From the IMG/VR virus record IMGVR_UViG_3300020154_000003, positions 124,001 to 188,000 of that record: a stretch of 64,000 bases of DNA; one strand, written 5' to 3'. This document shows positions 33,638 through 40,576 of this stretch, in pieces. A program made the translations under genes and the position numbers. The first letter of the stretch is position 1; each line of letters starts with the position of its first letter. The notes below the pieces were generated by a model that was given only the letters and a program-made list of their open reading frames with translations, was not told the origin of the DNA and searched no databases. The stretch is from a virus.

Positions 33638-33952
33638 CTATTTAATTTCGATTTTATTGAATAGATCAAGATACTGTAGTCTATTGATTCCGTAGAGTTT
33701 CACTTTTGTCCACATCCATTGAATATTCATAAATTCCTTTTCATTCCAATGGGTGTTCCAAGTAGGCACTTCGCTAAACTCAAATCCCTCAATCAGATAG
33801 ATTTTACCCCTTTGCAGGTCTTTAGGGGTCTTATATTGCTTATCCTCATCGGTATCATCATCAACACATATGATTCGATCTCCCACAGCCAGACCGAATT
33901 TCTCCAATAACTGCTTTTCTTCTTTTCTCGTCAATTTAGTCATCTTCTCCAT
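33638..33952 (-). CDS. hypothetical protein (104 aa)
   Basis: A basic N-terminal helix (MTKLTRKEEKQLLEKFG) is followed by VGDRIICVDDDTDEDKQY, suggesting a small beta barrel. No family is recognised. Confidence 0.6.
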   Translation of the reverse strand: MEKMTKLTRKEEKQLLEKFGLAVGDRIICVDDDTDEDKQYKTPKDLQRGKIYLIEGFEFSEVPTWNTHWNEKEFMNIQWMWTKVKLYGINRLQYLDLFNKIEIK

Positions 33953-34138
33953 TGTTTAGGTTGGTTAAGTAGAACATTCATTTTTACCAAATTCAAAAAA
34001 TTTCCCGGAAAAATTTTAGGGCTTTTTTCTAAACCTAAAAAAATTTCCCCAAAAAAAATTATAAAATTTTATAAAAGGAAGAGGTCGATTTTCTAGGGAG
34101 GAAAATATTTATTCATGTAGGGCCGACAGCCCTATAGA

Positions 34139-34181
34139 GGGGGCGGGGGAGGGAGGGGAGACCAAGGGGGGGATACGGGGG
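34139..34181 (+). repeat. G-rich tract, G-quadruplex-like
   Basis: Runs of 5, 5, 3, 4, 7 and 5 G separated by 1-7 bases, in an otherwise AT-rich region. It meets the usual quadruplex pattern several times over. Confidence 0.6.
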
Positions 34182-34220
34182 CCACAGTGGGAGGGTAGTC
34201 CCAAGGTGGGAAGGGTGTCC

Positions 34221-34276
34221 CATAATGAGAAAGCCCCACCGTATTGGTGAGGCTTAATTCAGATGGGCTTTCTTAA
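34221..34276 (-). terminator. nested hairpin, probable terminator
   Basis: An outer stem AGAAAGCCC/GGGCTTTCT encloses an inner stem GCCTCACC/GGTGGGGC. There is no long T-run, so termination strength is uncertain. Confidence 0.45.
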
Positions 34277-34277
34277 T

Positions 34278-34562
34278 TTACTTTACCATTGCTTTGAGTT
34301 CAGCCTTAACTCTTTTTGCAACCTCCCCGCGCCAAGTGCTGGCATTGCTAAGGAAGTAGAGCACGATACTTTTTGCGTCATCCGCACCATACATATCGTT
34401 CACTGAGTTGAGCGTTCCCATTGCTTGCAGATAAGGAACAGCACCAAAGTTAACGTTTTTCCAGTCACTGCGGATTTCGCGGGCGATTTCAGATAGACTT
34501 CTTTTGCGAGTCAAATCTTTGTTCAGAAGAGTTCCGTTTGTTGTCATGATGATAAGTGCCAT
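34278..34562 (-). CDS. conserved phage hypothetical protein (94 aa)
   Basis: VPYLQAMGTLNSVNDMYGAD and IVLYFLSNASTWRGEVAKRV form a pattern I have seen in many phage and plasmid hypothetical proteins. Function unknown. First of the promoter-gene-terminator cassettes. Confidence 0.65.
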   Translation of the reverse strand: MALIIMTTNGTLLNKDLTRKRSLSEIAREIRSDWKNVNFGAVPYLQAMGTLNSVNDMYGADDAKSIVLYFLSNASTWRGEVAKRVKAELKAMVK

Positions 34563-34584
34563 TTTGTTTCGTTGTTTATACTAA

Positions 34585-34613
34585 GTTAAACGGGAATTCT
34601 TAATTAAGGTTAC
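34585..34613 (-). promoter_or_regulatory. phage promoter, cassette class
   Basis: GTAACCTT (34606-34613), 13 nt carrying AATTAAG, then CGTTTAAC. Faces the gene at 34278-34562. Confidence 0.65.
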
Positions 34614-34921
34614 AGTATATCCGCTTTTTCTTTGTAGCATTTTTCAGCATACTGAATTGCCTCAAAGTCATCGTTGGCCACAACCAGCCCATGAGTTTCC
34701 CCGAAACTTGTTAGCCAAAAGTATAAGGTTGCCTTTACCTTTCCAACCAGACAAGGGTAAATTCCTGCTTCAGTTGGCACAGGTTCAGCGATACTGAAAA
34801 TATCGTATCCGTTTTCACTCTCCAATTTGCCGTGCAGGTAAGTGAAAGGAATGCGTTTGGAAGGGAAGTCGAAACGTTGCTTTCCTAAAACTGATTCGGG
34901 GTTGATCCTAAGTGTTTCCAT
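34610..34921 (-). CDS. hypothetical protein (103 aa)
   Basis: Alpha/beta protein with VPTEAGIYPCLVGKVKATLYFW. No family is recognised. The end of the gene overlaps the -35 box of the next cassette. Confidence 0.6.
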   Translation of the reverse strand: METLRINPESVLGKQRFDFPSKRIPFTYLHGKLESENGYDIFSIAEPVPTEAGIYPCLVGKVKATLYFWLTSFGETHGLVVANDDFEAIQYAEKCYKEKADIL

Positions 34922-34924
34922 ATC

Positions 34925-34956
34925 TCATTAAACGTCAAATAGTTAATTAAGGTTAC
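34925..34956 (-). promoter_or_regulatory. phage promoter, cassette class
   Basis: GTAACCTT (34949-34956), 14 nt with AATTAA, then CGTTTAAT. Faces the gene at 34610-34921. Confidence 0.6.
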
Positions 34957-34965
34957 ACAAAAGTA

Positions 34966-34995
34966 ATAAAAAAAAGGGACTTTTTTAAGTCCCGT
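34966..34995 (-). terminator. Rho-independent terminator
   Basis: GGGACTT/AAGTCCC stem and a T8 run on the minus strand, downstream of the gene at 35000. Confidence 0.8.
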
Positions 34996-34999
34996 ATTT

Positions 35000-35884
35000 T
35001 TATGCTGCTTCAACCGTTTCGGTTTCTTTGGTCAACTTTTTGTCGAACAGTTGCAGGATGTTCGCATAGATTTTATTGTCGGCTTCCATGCGTAACTTTT
35101 GCGAAAGGTCTGCTTCACAATTTTCCAAGATAAAGTTCATGGAATTGTAAAGTATCCAAAGGTTCAAGTCACATTCAAACACGTCCATTTCATACTCAAT
35201 CCGTTGAATCGTTTCGTCAATCGACTTGAGCGGGAAGTGAGTTCCTTTGACAAGGTTGCGAATTAATTTTTCAATTTTCGCAGACGTTGGCTTTTCAATG
35301 GTCACGGCTTTCATAAGGTTGATCTGATTTTCAACCGTCTCAAAATTCGTGATATAGTTATCAATGTGGGTTGAAACCTCTTCCATTGAATAAATCGCTG
35401 AGTTGCTATGTTTGAATTCATACACGAAAGAAAGACCTTTCAGGTACGTTGAGAACGTTACAGATACACGTCCCTTTTCGTCAACCATATAGCGAACCAG
35501 CCCACCGATTGCTTGTGCTTTGATTTTTCCATCGTAAGAATTCACGAAAGAAACGGCAGGCAGAATGATTTCAGATTTCGGGCTGACAGTCGGGATAGTC
35601 GGAGTAACGTTCACGAAAAATTGTGCATCTTTCGTTGACTTTACGCGAGTCTCAAAACCTTTGAATTTCTTTTCCAGTACTGGCATAAGAGGTTCGAGCA
35701 CGGCACTGTTTTCAACCAGCTTGTAAACGTCTGAACAAAAGTTCAGGGCTTTTTTACGTTTACCGATACGACCAACAATGGCGTAAGCGTTTTCGCTATT
35801 CACTTCCATTGTCGCATCTTTGAAGAGTTCCACAGTCGCCTCTTTTGTGACAGGGAAACAGATAGCTTTAATTTCGGGATGCAT
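35000..35884 (-). CDS. DUF932-like protein
   Basis: Near residue 55 it has VYKLVENSAVLEPLMPVLEK, then a strand-rich middle with VSFVNSYDGKIKAQAIGGLVRY, as in DUF932 (phage/plasmid-like) proteins, and a helical C-terminus. The length (294 aa) fits. These are abundant early phage proteins of unknown function. Confidence 0.55.
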   Translation of the reverse strand: MHPEIKAICFPVTKEATVELFKDATMEVNSENAYAIVGRIGKRKKALNFCSDVYKLVENSAVLEPLMPVLEKKFKGFETRVKSTKDAQFFVNVTPTIPTVSPKSEIILPAVSFVNSYDGKIKAQAIGGLVRYMVDEKGRVSVTFSTYLKGLSFVYEFKHSNSAIYSMEEVSTHIDNYITNFETVENQINLMKAVTIEKPTSAKIEKLIRNLVKGTHFPLKSIDETIQRIEYEMDVFECDLNLWILYNSMNFILENCEADLSQKLRMEADNKIYANILQLFDKKLTKETETVEAA

Positions 35885-35905
35885 ATTTTTGGTTGTTTGT
35901 TATAT

Positions 35906-35937
35906 CCTATTATACGTACTTAATTCAGAAAGGTTGC
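35906..35937 (-). promoter_or_regulatory. phage promoter, cassette class with CGTATAAT
   Basis: GCAACCTT (35930-35937), 13 nt, then CGTATAAT (35909-35916). It joins the two promoter families seen in the window. Faces the DUF932-like gene. Confidence 0.65.
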
Positions 35938-35943
35938 CTTAAT

Positions 35944-36168
35944 TTAGAATATTTTTCTTAATTCCCTGCTAGGTACTGGCACGTATCCGGTGAATTCATA
36001 AACCTCCACTATCCTGCCAGCCGTATTGTATTTGACAAATAGCGACCTGTTTTGAGTGTATTCCCTTTTAATGAGTTCAAACACTTTTACGACTGCTAAT
36101 TGAGCACGGACTAAAGTATAGTCGGGATTGCCTAAAATATCGTTGACAGTTTTCATATTAGAATACAT
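35944..36168 (-). CDS. hypothetical protein (74 aa)
   Basis: Helical start, beta end (YNTAGRIVEVYEFTGYVPVP). It overlaps the gene at 36158 by 11 bp. No family is recognised. Confidence 0.55.
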   Translation of the reverse strand: MYSNMKTVNDILGNPDYTLVRAQLAVVKVFELIKREYTQNRSLFVKYNTAGRIVEVYEFTGYVPVPSRELRKIF

Positions 36169-36451
36169 AACAGTTCAGTTCATACTTTACTTTCATGCCA
36201 TAGACTTGAACGGCAAGGGCTTTCTTTGACTCTTTGCCATCTTTCAGAAGGGCAATTATATAGCGATTAGTTATTCCCTCAGAAGGTCTTTTTGGCCCTA
36301 CTGTGACCTTATTAAACCAGTCCGTTTCGTCAATGGTGAAACCTTTGGAGGTTGCAACGCGAACGGCCTCTGCCATTGCTGAGGTAAAAGAGTCGTGATA
36401 TAGTTGAAAGTTCATGTGAGTATTAACGTAGTTAATTAAGAAAGGTTGCAC
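36158..36451 (-). CDS. hypothetical protein (97 aa)
   Basis: Alpha/beta protein (SFTSAMAEAVRVATSKGFTI). Its own cassette promoter lies directly upstream and covers the downstream gene too. Confidence 0.6.
   Translation of the reverse strand: MQPFLINYVNTHMNFQLYHDSFTSAMAEAVRVATSKGFTIDETDWFNKVTVGPKRPSEGITNRYIIALLKDGKESKKALAVQVYGMKVKYELNCYVF
36418..36449 (-). promoter_or_regulatory. phage promoter, cassette class
   Basis: GCAACCTT (36442-36449), 13 nt with TTAATTAA, then CGTTAATACTC. Faces the gene at 36158. The ORF start overlaps the element, so the real start may be the inner ATG at 36416. Confidence 0.6.
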
Positions 36452-36458
36452 TAAATTA

Positions 36459-36485
36459 AGAAAAAAGCCCGTTAATTTACGGGCT
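36459..36485 (-). terminator. Rho-independent terminator
   Basis: AGCCCGT/ACGGGCT stem with a T-run on the minus strand; it overlaps the stop of the gene at 36472. Confidence 0.75.
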
Positions 36486-36798
36486 GTTCATTTGCAATGC
36501 GAGTCAATTGCTTTGCGTATTTCATGATTTTCTTTTTGGCCATTGCCAGTTGCTTTGCAGTCATGAAACCCTTTTCAATATACCACTTTGCAAATTTAGT
36601 CATGATAAACGCATCCGTACCGTTGAAACCTACTCCATTGTTGTGAGCAGTCGAATCGGAATTCTTTTCGTCTTCCGTTTGACGTTCATAGATTTTCACT
36701 ACCGAACGCATAACAAATTTGTCATCGTTTTCGAGCAGCAATTTGATTTGTTCAACTTGCCAGACTCTTTTTTTGGTTGCTATGATCGTTGTTTCCAT
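36472..36798 (-). CDS. hypothetical protein (108 aa)
   Basis: Helical, basic protein with DAFIMTKFAKWYIEKGFMTA near the centre. No family is recognised. Confidence 0.6.
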   Translation of the reverse strand: METTIIATKKRVWQVEQIKLLLENDDKFVMRSVVKIYERQTEDEKNSDSTAHNNGVGFNGTDAFIMTKFAKWYIEKGFMTAKQLAMAKKKIMKYAKQLTRIANEQPVN

Positions 36799-36802
36799 AC
36801 TG

Positions 36803-36832
36803 AGTTAAACGGACTTAATTAAGAAAGGTTGC
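36803..36832 (-). promoter_or_regulatory. phage promoter, cassette class
   Basis: GCAACCTT (36825-36832), 13 nt with TTAATTAAG, then CGTTTAACTC. Faces the gene at 36472. Confidence 0.65.
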
Positions 36833-36852
36833 GTTAATTAAGAAATATTTTT

Positions 36853-36945
36853 CCAGTACTGGTAAAAAAAATAAAAAGTAGGTTGGAGTACACTCTCTCG
36901 AAAACATTGACGTTTTCCACCCATCTTAACATATTGCAGGTTCGA
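36853..36945 (-). ncRNA. candidate small RNA a1 (minus strand)
   Basis: A cassette promoter (36949-36980) is followed by no reading frame. The transcript would contain a GAAAAC/GTTTTC hairpin, the near-palindrome GAGTGTACTC, a T-rich tract and a CCAGTACTGG site. GAGTRTACTCCAAC and the ending are shared with the locus at 38246. Confidence 0.5.
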
Positions 36946-36948
36946 TAA

Positions 36949-36980
36949 GTATATTAACGGCAATACTTAATTAAGGTTGC
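36949..36980 (-). promoter_or_regulatory. phage promoter, cassette class
   Basis: GCAACCTT (36973-36980), 13 nt, CGTTAATATAC. No gene follows; it drives the candidate RNA a1. Confidence 0.65.
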
Positions 36981-37003
36981 GTAAAAGCTAAATTATTTTC
37001 GAA

Positions 37004-37252
37004 TTATTTTGGAGGTCTGACAGACCAGTTCAGTTCCCCGTTGTGGATGTAGTAACCAAACTGTTTAAATTTATCCGGGCTGTTCAGTGTAACCCTGATA
37101 ATAAAATCATGTTTCTCCTTTTCGCTCCATTGTTGTGGCATTGTTTGGCTTTCCCTATGTTCCGGGAAGTCGCACCAAAGATTTACAAGGGTATGCATAA
37201 AATGGTCAGTGCTTACCACAAAGTTTGCAAAAGTTAAAATGTGTGCTTTCAT
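37004..37252 (-). CDS. hypothetical protein (82 aa)
   Basis: His/Trp-rich small protein (TFANFVVSTDHFMHTLVNLW). No family is recognised. Confidence 0.6.
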   Translation of the reverse strand: MKAHILTFANFVVSTDHFMHTLVNLWCDFPEHRESQTMPQQWSEKEKHDFIIRVTLNSPDKFKQFGYYIHNGELNWSVRPPK

Positions 37253-37259
37253 ATACTGA

Positions 37260-37288
37260 GTTAAACGGGTAAACTTAATTAAGGTTAC
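37260..37288 (-). promoter_or_regulatory. phage promoter, cassette class
   Basis: GTAACCTT (37281-37288), 13 nt with AATTAAG, CGTTTAACTC. Faces the gene at 37004. Confidence 0.65.
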
Positions 37289-37294
37289 ATAAAA

Positions 37295-37322
37295 AGAAAA
37301 AAATCCCTGATTTATTCAGGGA
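37295..37322 (-). terminator. Rho-independent terminator
   Basis: TCCCTGA/TCAGGGA stem with a T-run on the minus strand; it overlaps the end of the gene at 37312. Confidence 0.75.
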
Positions 37323-38181
37323 CTGACATATAAACGTCTTCCATTATACTATGAGTGTAACCACGTCTAAGGGTATAATTTGGTACTTCATTCTTACCGA
37401 TTAGCACGGCTTTCCAAGTGATATTCCCCTCTGAATCTTTGTAAAGTTTCACGTCCATACCGTCAAAATAATTTGCAAGTTCTTGAGCGGGATTGTTAGT
37501 ACAAAACTCTTCAAAGAATGCGTAAAAGTCACAAAGGGTATTTCTGTTTTCCAAAGTATCGGGAATCATTTTTGCAGCCATACGGTAACCGTATCTATGG
37601 AGGTCAGCAATTTTGCGGAAACTCACAGACTTTTTATAATCTTCCCCGTATTGTCTTTCATCTTCATAGTTAGTATCGGGTGAAAATTGTTTCACCTTAT
37701 TCCAGTACTCAGATATTTGATCTTCCAAGTCATAGTCATTTGTCGGACGTTGTTTCGGTACGTTGCTTTCCAGCGTTGAACCAAACTGAGTATTCCCGCA
37801 TTCAATAGATTCTTGAATCATGTCTTGAGTCGTTAACCTCATTAGTTCAGCATTTGAATAGCGATAGTTACGACCTTGCAGCCTATTCCATACTCCGAGC
37901 GTATTGATATAATACCACATTGCGCCCATTGCAGCCATTTCGCCCCCTACATTCATTGCATAGTCCCCGCGAAAGTATTTGTTTGAATATTCATGACTAT
38001 GTTCAAACACGTCATGAAAAATTCCAGTACCACCCCAAAATGCATTGAATGACGAACCTGAATGGTTATTGTCATAGGTATCTTTGTGCGCTAAACCATA
38101 TTCACCAGTTGCATCGTCACAAAAGAACGTCAATTCGACTTTTTTAACTAACCGTTTCATATTCTTTGTTGTTGTGTTCAT
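37312..38181 (-). CDS. hypothetical protein (289 aa)
   Basis: The N-terminal half has many aromatic and acidic residues, e.g. FFCDDATGEYGLAHKD and WGGTGIFHDVFEHSHEY; the HDVFEHSHE cluster could bind metal. The C-terminal part is helical. No family is recognised. Confidence 0.6.
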   Translation of the reverse strand: MNTTTKNMKRLVKKVELTFFCDDATGEYGLAHKDTYDNNHSGSSFNAFWGGTGIFHDVFEHSHEYSNKYFRGDYAMNVGGEMAAMGAMWYYINTLGVWNRLQGRNYRYSNAELMRLTTQDMIQESIECGNTQFGSTLESNVPKQRPTNDYDLEDQISEYWNKVKQFSPDTNYEDERQYGEDYKKSVSFRKIADLHRYGYRMAAKMIPDTLENRNTLCDFYAFFEEFCTNNPAQELANYFDGMDVKLYKDSEGNITWKAVLIGKNEVPNYTLRRGYTHSIMEDVYMSVPE

Positions 38182-38183
38182 GA

Positions 38184-38215
38184 GTATATTAACGGACTTA
38201 ATTAAGAAAGGTTGC
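38184..38215 (-). promoter_or_regulatory. phage promoter, cassette class
   Basis: GCAACCTT (38208-38215), 13 nt with TTAATTAAG, CGTTAATATAC. Faces the gene at 37312. Confidence 0.65.
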
Positions 38216-38245
38216 CTTAATTAAGATTTTTTTTGAATTATTTCA

Positions 38246-38308
38246 CCAGTACTGGTAAAAAAAAGAGGGCGTGTTGGAGTATACTCGGTGCCGTTTTTAA
38301 GAAACGTT
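38246..38308 (-). ncRNA. candidate small RNA a2 (minus strand)
   Basis: Behind its own cassette promoter (38313-38345) there is no reading frame. The transcript has GAGTATACTC, the shared CCAAC, a T8 run and a CCAGTACTGG site, as in a1. Confidence 0.5.
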
Positions 38309-38312
38309 ACAA

Positions 38313-38345
38313 GTATATTAACGGGCAAACCTTAATTAAGGTTAC
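38313..38345 (-). promoter_or_regulatory. phage promoter, cassette class
   Basis: GTAACCTT (38338-38345), 14 nt with AATTAAGG, CGTTAATATAC. Drives candidate RNA a2. Confidence 0.65.
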
Positions 38346-38354
38346 ACAAAAGAT

Positions 38355-38384
38355 GAAAAAAAGAGGGACTTTTTTTGTCCCTCC
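38355..38384 (-). terminator. Rho-independent terminator
   Basis: GAGGGAC/GTCCCTC stem with a T-run on the minus strand, after the gene at 38393. Confidence 0.8.
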
Positions 38385-38392
38385 CTTTCGTG

Positions 38393-38524
38393 TTAACTGA
38401 TTGCACTTTCCGGGCATCCCTCTGCTTTCATTGCCATTTCCTTGGCAGCTTTCAGGGATTGAGCGGTGACCTTTAAAACCTTTGTCCCGTTGTCATGTTT
38501 CAATCTGAGTGCAAAGGTTGTCAT
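38393..38524 (-). CDS. hypothetical small protein (43 aa)
   Basis: ATG at 38524; beta strand then helix (FALRLKHDNGTKVLKV, AQSLKAAKEMAMKAEG). No promoter of its own is seen, so it is probably co-transcribed with the gene at 38545. Confidence 0.55.
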   Translation of the reverse strand: MTTFALRLKHDNGTKVLKVTAQSLKAAKEMAMKAEGCPESAIS

Positions 38525-38544
38525 TCTTAAGTGTCGAGGCAATT

Positions 38545-38790
38545 TCATGCGTTTTGTGGGTTACGTAAAAGATTCATTTCGATAACTTTTTCACGGCATT
38601 GTCTACAGCTAGGCAAACTTAATGCCTGCCCCATAAATGTGGGAACCAGATTCAAACTACCTTTACCACCGTTCCATAGTCCTTTCCCGCAAAGGGTAGA
38701 GCCGTGCTGGAATTGTGTCAATCCTTCCCGACTTGCGGGCATGTGAGTAAGATCGTTTAAGTTCGTTGTCATATGTATACTAACGGGCAT
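38545..38790 (-). CDS. hypothetical protein (81 aa)
   Basis: Small protein with single Cys residues (STLCGK, LPSCRQCREK), perhaps metal-binding. No family is recognised. Confidence 0.55.
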   Translation of the reverse strand: MPVSIHMTTNLNDLTHMPASREGLTQFQHGSTLCGKGLWNGGKGSLNLVPTFMGQALSLPSCRQCREKVIEMNLLRNPQNA

Positions 38791-38806
38791 CCTTAATTAA
38801 GGTTAC
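38775..38806 (-). promoter_or_regulatory. phage promoter, cassette class
   Basis: GTAACCTT (38799-38806), 13 nt with TTAATTAAGG, CGTTAGTATAC. Faces the genes at 38545 and 38393; the upstream-most start codon of 38545 lies within it, so the later ATG (38772) is more likely. Confidence 0.6.
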
Positions 38807-38817
38807 ACAAAAAGGAT

Positions 38818-38845
38818 AAAAAAAAGGGACTTTTTTTCAAGTCCC
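38818..38845 (-). terminator. Rho-independent terminator
   Basis: GGGACTT/AAGTCCC stem with a T8 run on the minus strand, after the gene at 38853. Confidence 0.8.
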
Positions 38846-38852
38846 CTAATTT

Positions 38853-39098
38853 TCAGGCTGTTAGCAGATGTGCCACTTTGAACTTTGTCACCGTGTCGTT
38901 GAAGTCGTCAGCGAGGTTGTTTTCCTCATAGGTACGTTTCAGTTCTGCCAGTACCTTGAGATTCGATGCACCTTTGGGCAGTCCCACCAGTCTCTTAAAT
39001 TGAGCCTTTACAGGGGCAGCATTTCTGGCGATAGGCATTCCGAATTTAATTTCGGTAATGATCGACATAAGGAGGACTTTTAGAGTGAATGAATTCAT
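38853..39098 (-). CDS. hypothetical protein (81 aa)
   Basis: Either the ATG at 39098 or an inner ATG (MSIITEIKFGM) may start it. Basic helical protein with KVLAELKRTYEENNLADDF. No family is recognised. Confidence 0.55.
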   Translation of the reverse strand: MNSFTLKVLLMSIITEIKFGMPIARNAAPVKAQFKRLVGLPKGASNLKVLAELKRTYEENNLADDFNDTVTKFKVAHLLTA

Positions 39099-39120
39099 AT
39101 TGTTTTTTGTTTTGTTATAT

Positions 39121-39152
39121 GAGTTATAACGGCATTCCTTAATTAAGGTTAC
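39121..39152 (-). promoter_or_regulatory. phage promoter, cassette class
   Basis: GTAACCTT (39145-39152), 13 nt with AATTAAGG, CGTTATAACTC. Faces the gene at 38853. Confidence 0.6.
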
Positions 39153-39162
39153 ACAAAACGAG

Positions 39163-39188
39163 AAAAAAAAGGGACTTTTTTCAGTCCC
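39163..39188 (-). terminator. Rho-independent terminator
   Basis: GGGACT/AGTCCC stem with a T-run on the minus strand, after the gene at 39189. Confidence 0.8.
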
Positions 39189-39551
39189 TTAAATTTTGAT
39201 CGCTTTGTTGGTTACATGTGGCTTATTCCATTTCCCTATGTGGATGTTATAGTAATAATTCGGGATATTACCATAGTCGCCATCGGTTGAAACCGTTCTG
39301 CTTTTTGCGCTGATTATTTCAGCGATTGACAAAAGGAATTCAAGATAAGGCTTTCCCGCATGATGTTCTTTTATGTACATCGGGATAGGATTGAGTTGCA
39401 TGTAATTTTCGGGAAACTCAAAAGGGCTTTCCATTACCGCGACCTCAATGGTCGAAAGGTGTTGGCGTGTTATGCTAAATTTCACATTCGGATATTTAGC
39501 TTTGATCTTTGCCCTCATTTCCTGAACGGTCTCGGTTGTGATATAACTCAT
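39189..39551 (-). CDS. hypothetical protein (120 aa)
   Basis: Alpha/beta protein (VQEMRAKIKAKYPNVKFSITR at the start, a beta-rich end). No family is recognised. Preceded in the same unit by a 25-residue membrane peptide. Confidence 0.6.
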   Translation of the reverse strand: MSYITTETVQEMRAKIKAKYPNVKFSITRQHLSTIEVAVMESPFEFPENYMQLNPIPMYIKEHHAGKPYLEFLLSIAEIISAKSRTVSTDGDYGNIPNYYYNIHIGKWNKPHVTNKAIKI

Positions 39552-39555
39552 AACT

Positions 39556-39633
39556 TTAACGGTTATAAAGTGAAAGTAAGTAAAAACTGGTTAACACCAA
39601 AAAAACGAAGATGTTTATTATTATGCGTTTCAT
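39556..39633 (-). CDS. 25-residue membrane peptide
   Basis: ATG at 39633 follows the promoter -10 closely. Sequence MKRIIINIFVFLVLTSFYLL is one basic-then-hydrophobic segment, as in small phage membrane peptides. Its size limits certainty. Confidence 0.4.
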   Translation of the reverse strand: MKRIIINIFVFLVLTSFYLLSLYNR

Positions 39634-39635
39634 GA

Positions 39636-39668
39636 GTATATTAACGGGCAAACGTTAATTAAGGTTAC
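39636..39668 (-). promoter_or_regulatory. phage promoter, cassette class
   Basis: GTAACCTT (39661-39668), 14 nt with TTAATTAAC-type core, CGTTAATATAC. Faces 39556 and 39189; a plus-strand copy starts 33 bp away in the other direction. Confidence 0.65.
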
Positions 39669-39700
39669 AAAAAAAAATATTTTATTTTTTCGTGAATAAT

Positions 39701-39732
39701 GTAACCTTTGTGAATAGTTCACGTTAATATAC
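39701..39732 (+). promoter_or_regulatory. phage promoter, cassette class, plus strand
   Basis: GTAACCTT, 13 nt with the palindrome GTGAATAGTTCAC, CGTTAATATAC. Drives candidate small RNA s1. Confidence 0.65.
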
Positions 39733-39734
39733 AT

Positions 39735-39813
39735 ACGAACGCTGACAAGCTAGTAGGAGAGCCGAAAAGAAGGAAAAGGAGAGAACGGTTTCTGCAGCCA
39801 TCCGTTCTTTTTT
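39735..39813 (+). ncRNA. candidate small RNA s1 (about 79 nt)
   Basis: Promoter upstream, no start codon with a usable frame, and a terminator (AGAACGG/CCGTTCT plus T-run) at 39781-39813. ACATACGAACGC, AGTAGGAGAGCCGAAAA and AACGGTT..TGCAG recur in s2 (47184) and s3 (48288), which points to a conserved RNA. Flanked by minus-strand genes. Confidence 0.6.
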
Positions 39814-39830
39814 AAAAAAAAGAGAAACAA

Positions 39831-39853
39831 AAAAAGGGGATTATTCTCCCCTT
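39831..39853 (-). terminator. terminator hairpin
   Basis: AAGGGGA/TCCCCTT stem with a T-run on the minus strand; it overlaps the end of the gene at 39841. Confidence 0.6.
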
Positions 39854-39966
39854 GCTTCTTTGTCAAGTTGTTCTTTCAGGTCTTGTTCGTGCTGTTTTTC
39901 AGCCTCGATGTCCAAAAGTTCCTCAACTTGCTGCTCGATAATAAAATCCGGGATTTCGTCTTCCAT
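39841..39966 (-). CDS. small acidic protein (41 aa)
   Basis: ATG at 39966; a single charged helix (IIEQQVEELLDIEAEKQHEQ). Co-transcribed with the gene at 39973. Confidence 0.5.
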   Translation of the reverse strand: MEDEIPDFIIEQQVEELLDIEAEKQHEQDLKEQLDKEARGE

Positions 39967-39972
39967 TGCTTT

Positions 39973-40251
39973 TTATTTAAGTTGTGGGTATCTCCATAGA
40001 GTATCTTTCACCGTGCGGTTGTTAACTATGACTTTCGTTTCATCCATGATGCAGGAAAGTTCACAGTTCCCGAAGTAGGATGTTTGAGCGTTTTTCTTTG
40101 CTTGTTTCAAAGAATTGCCCCAACCTTCCCGGACTGAATAACCTGATTGTTTCAGGCCATTTTTTTCGCAAAGTACCCTTTCCATTGCATCAGCTAAAAA
40201 GAATTCGACCAATAGAAAGTAGCAGGCGTTTCGTGTTGTTGTGTGTCTCAT
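39973..40251 (-). CDS. hypothetical protein (92 aa)
   Basis: FLADAMERVLCEKNGLKQSG and NSLKQAKKNAQTSYFGN indicate a helical protein; no family is recognised. Confidence 0.6.
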   Translation of the reverse strand: MRHTTTRNACYFLLVEFFLADAMERVLCEKNGLKQSGYSVREGWGNSLKQAKKNAQTSYFGNCELSCIMDETKVIVNNRTVKDTLWRYPQLK

Positions 40252-40253
40252 GA

Positions 40254-40285
40254 GTATATTAACGGGGATTGTTAATTAAGGTTGC
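40254..40285 (-). promoter_or_regulatory. phage promoter, cassette class
   Basis: GCAACCTT (40278-40285), 13 nt with TTAATTAAC core, CGTTAATATAC. Faces 39973 and 39841. Confidence 0.65.
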
Positions 40286-40307
40286 GTGAAAAGAAAAAAT
40301 ATTTTTT

Positions 40308-40340
40308 GTAACCTTTGTTGCATTGTTCCCGTTAACAATG
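40308..40340 (+). promoter_or_regulatory. phage promoter, cassette class, plus strand
   Basis: GTAACCTT (40308-40315), 14 nt, CGTTAACAATG. Faces the gene at 40358; divergent from the copy at 40254. Confidence 0.55.
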
Positions 40341-40357
40341 CCAAACAACGAAAAACT

Positions 40358-40573
40358 ATGAAATTTTATGGCTATGTTCCCACAAAAGAGGGGAAAGAAC
40401 CTTTAGGGACTGAAGGGCGCACAATGTTTGAACTTGAAACAGTTCCGGGCGCAATTCGAAAGATGAGACGGTATGCCAGTACTGTGAATTCTCCTAAACT
40501 TTCCGCTCCATCATTTAAGCTATTCAGCTATTCTAATTTTTACGATCAATCAACTTTTACTGAAATTATTTAA
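40358..40573 (+). CDS. hypothetical protein (71 aa)
   Basis: I chose the ATG at 40358, 18 nt after the promoter. Small basic product (KFYGYVPTKEGKEPLGTEGR). A lone plus-strand gene in a minus-strand block. Confidence 0.6.
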   Translation: MKFYGYVPTKEGKEPLGTEGRTMFELETVPGAIRKMRRYASTVNSPKLSAPSFKLFSYSNFYDQSTFTEII

Positions 40574-40576
40574 AAG

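Larger units (their letters stand above)
33953..34277. other. non-coding region with A/T blocks and a G-run
   Basis: No gene is seen. The left part has A- and T-rich inverted blocks (about 33990-34080). The middle is strongly G-rich on the plus strand (34139-34181). The right part (34221-34276) forms a nested hairpin that could end the minus-strand gene at 34278. Confidence 0.6.

Noticed and set aside
38256-38308. Sequence resembling the end of a Cas9 tracrRNA (GGCACCGAGT) in candidate RNA a2
   Set aside because: The match is about ten bases, the matching hairpin partner is missing and no cas gene or CRISPR array is in the window.
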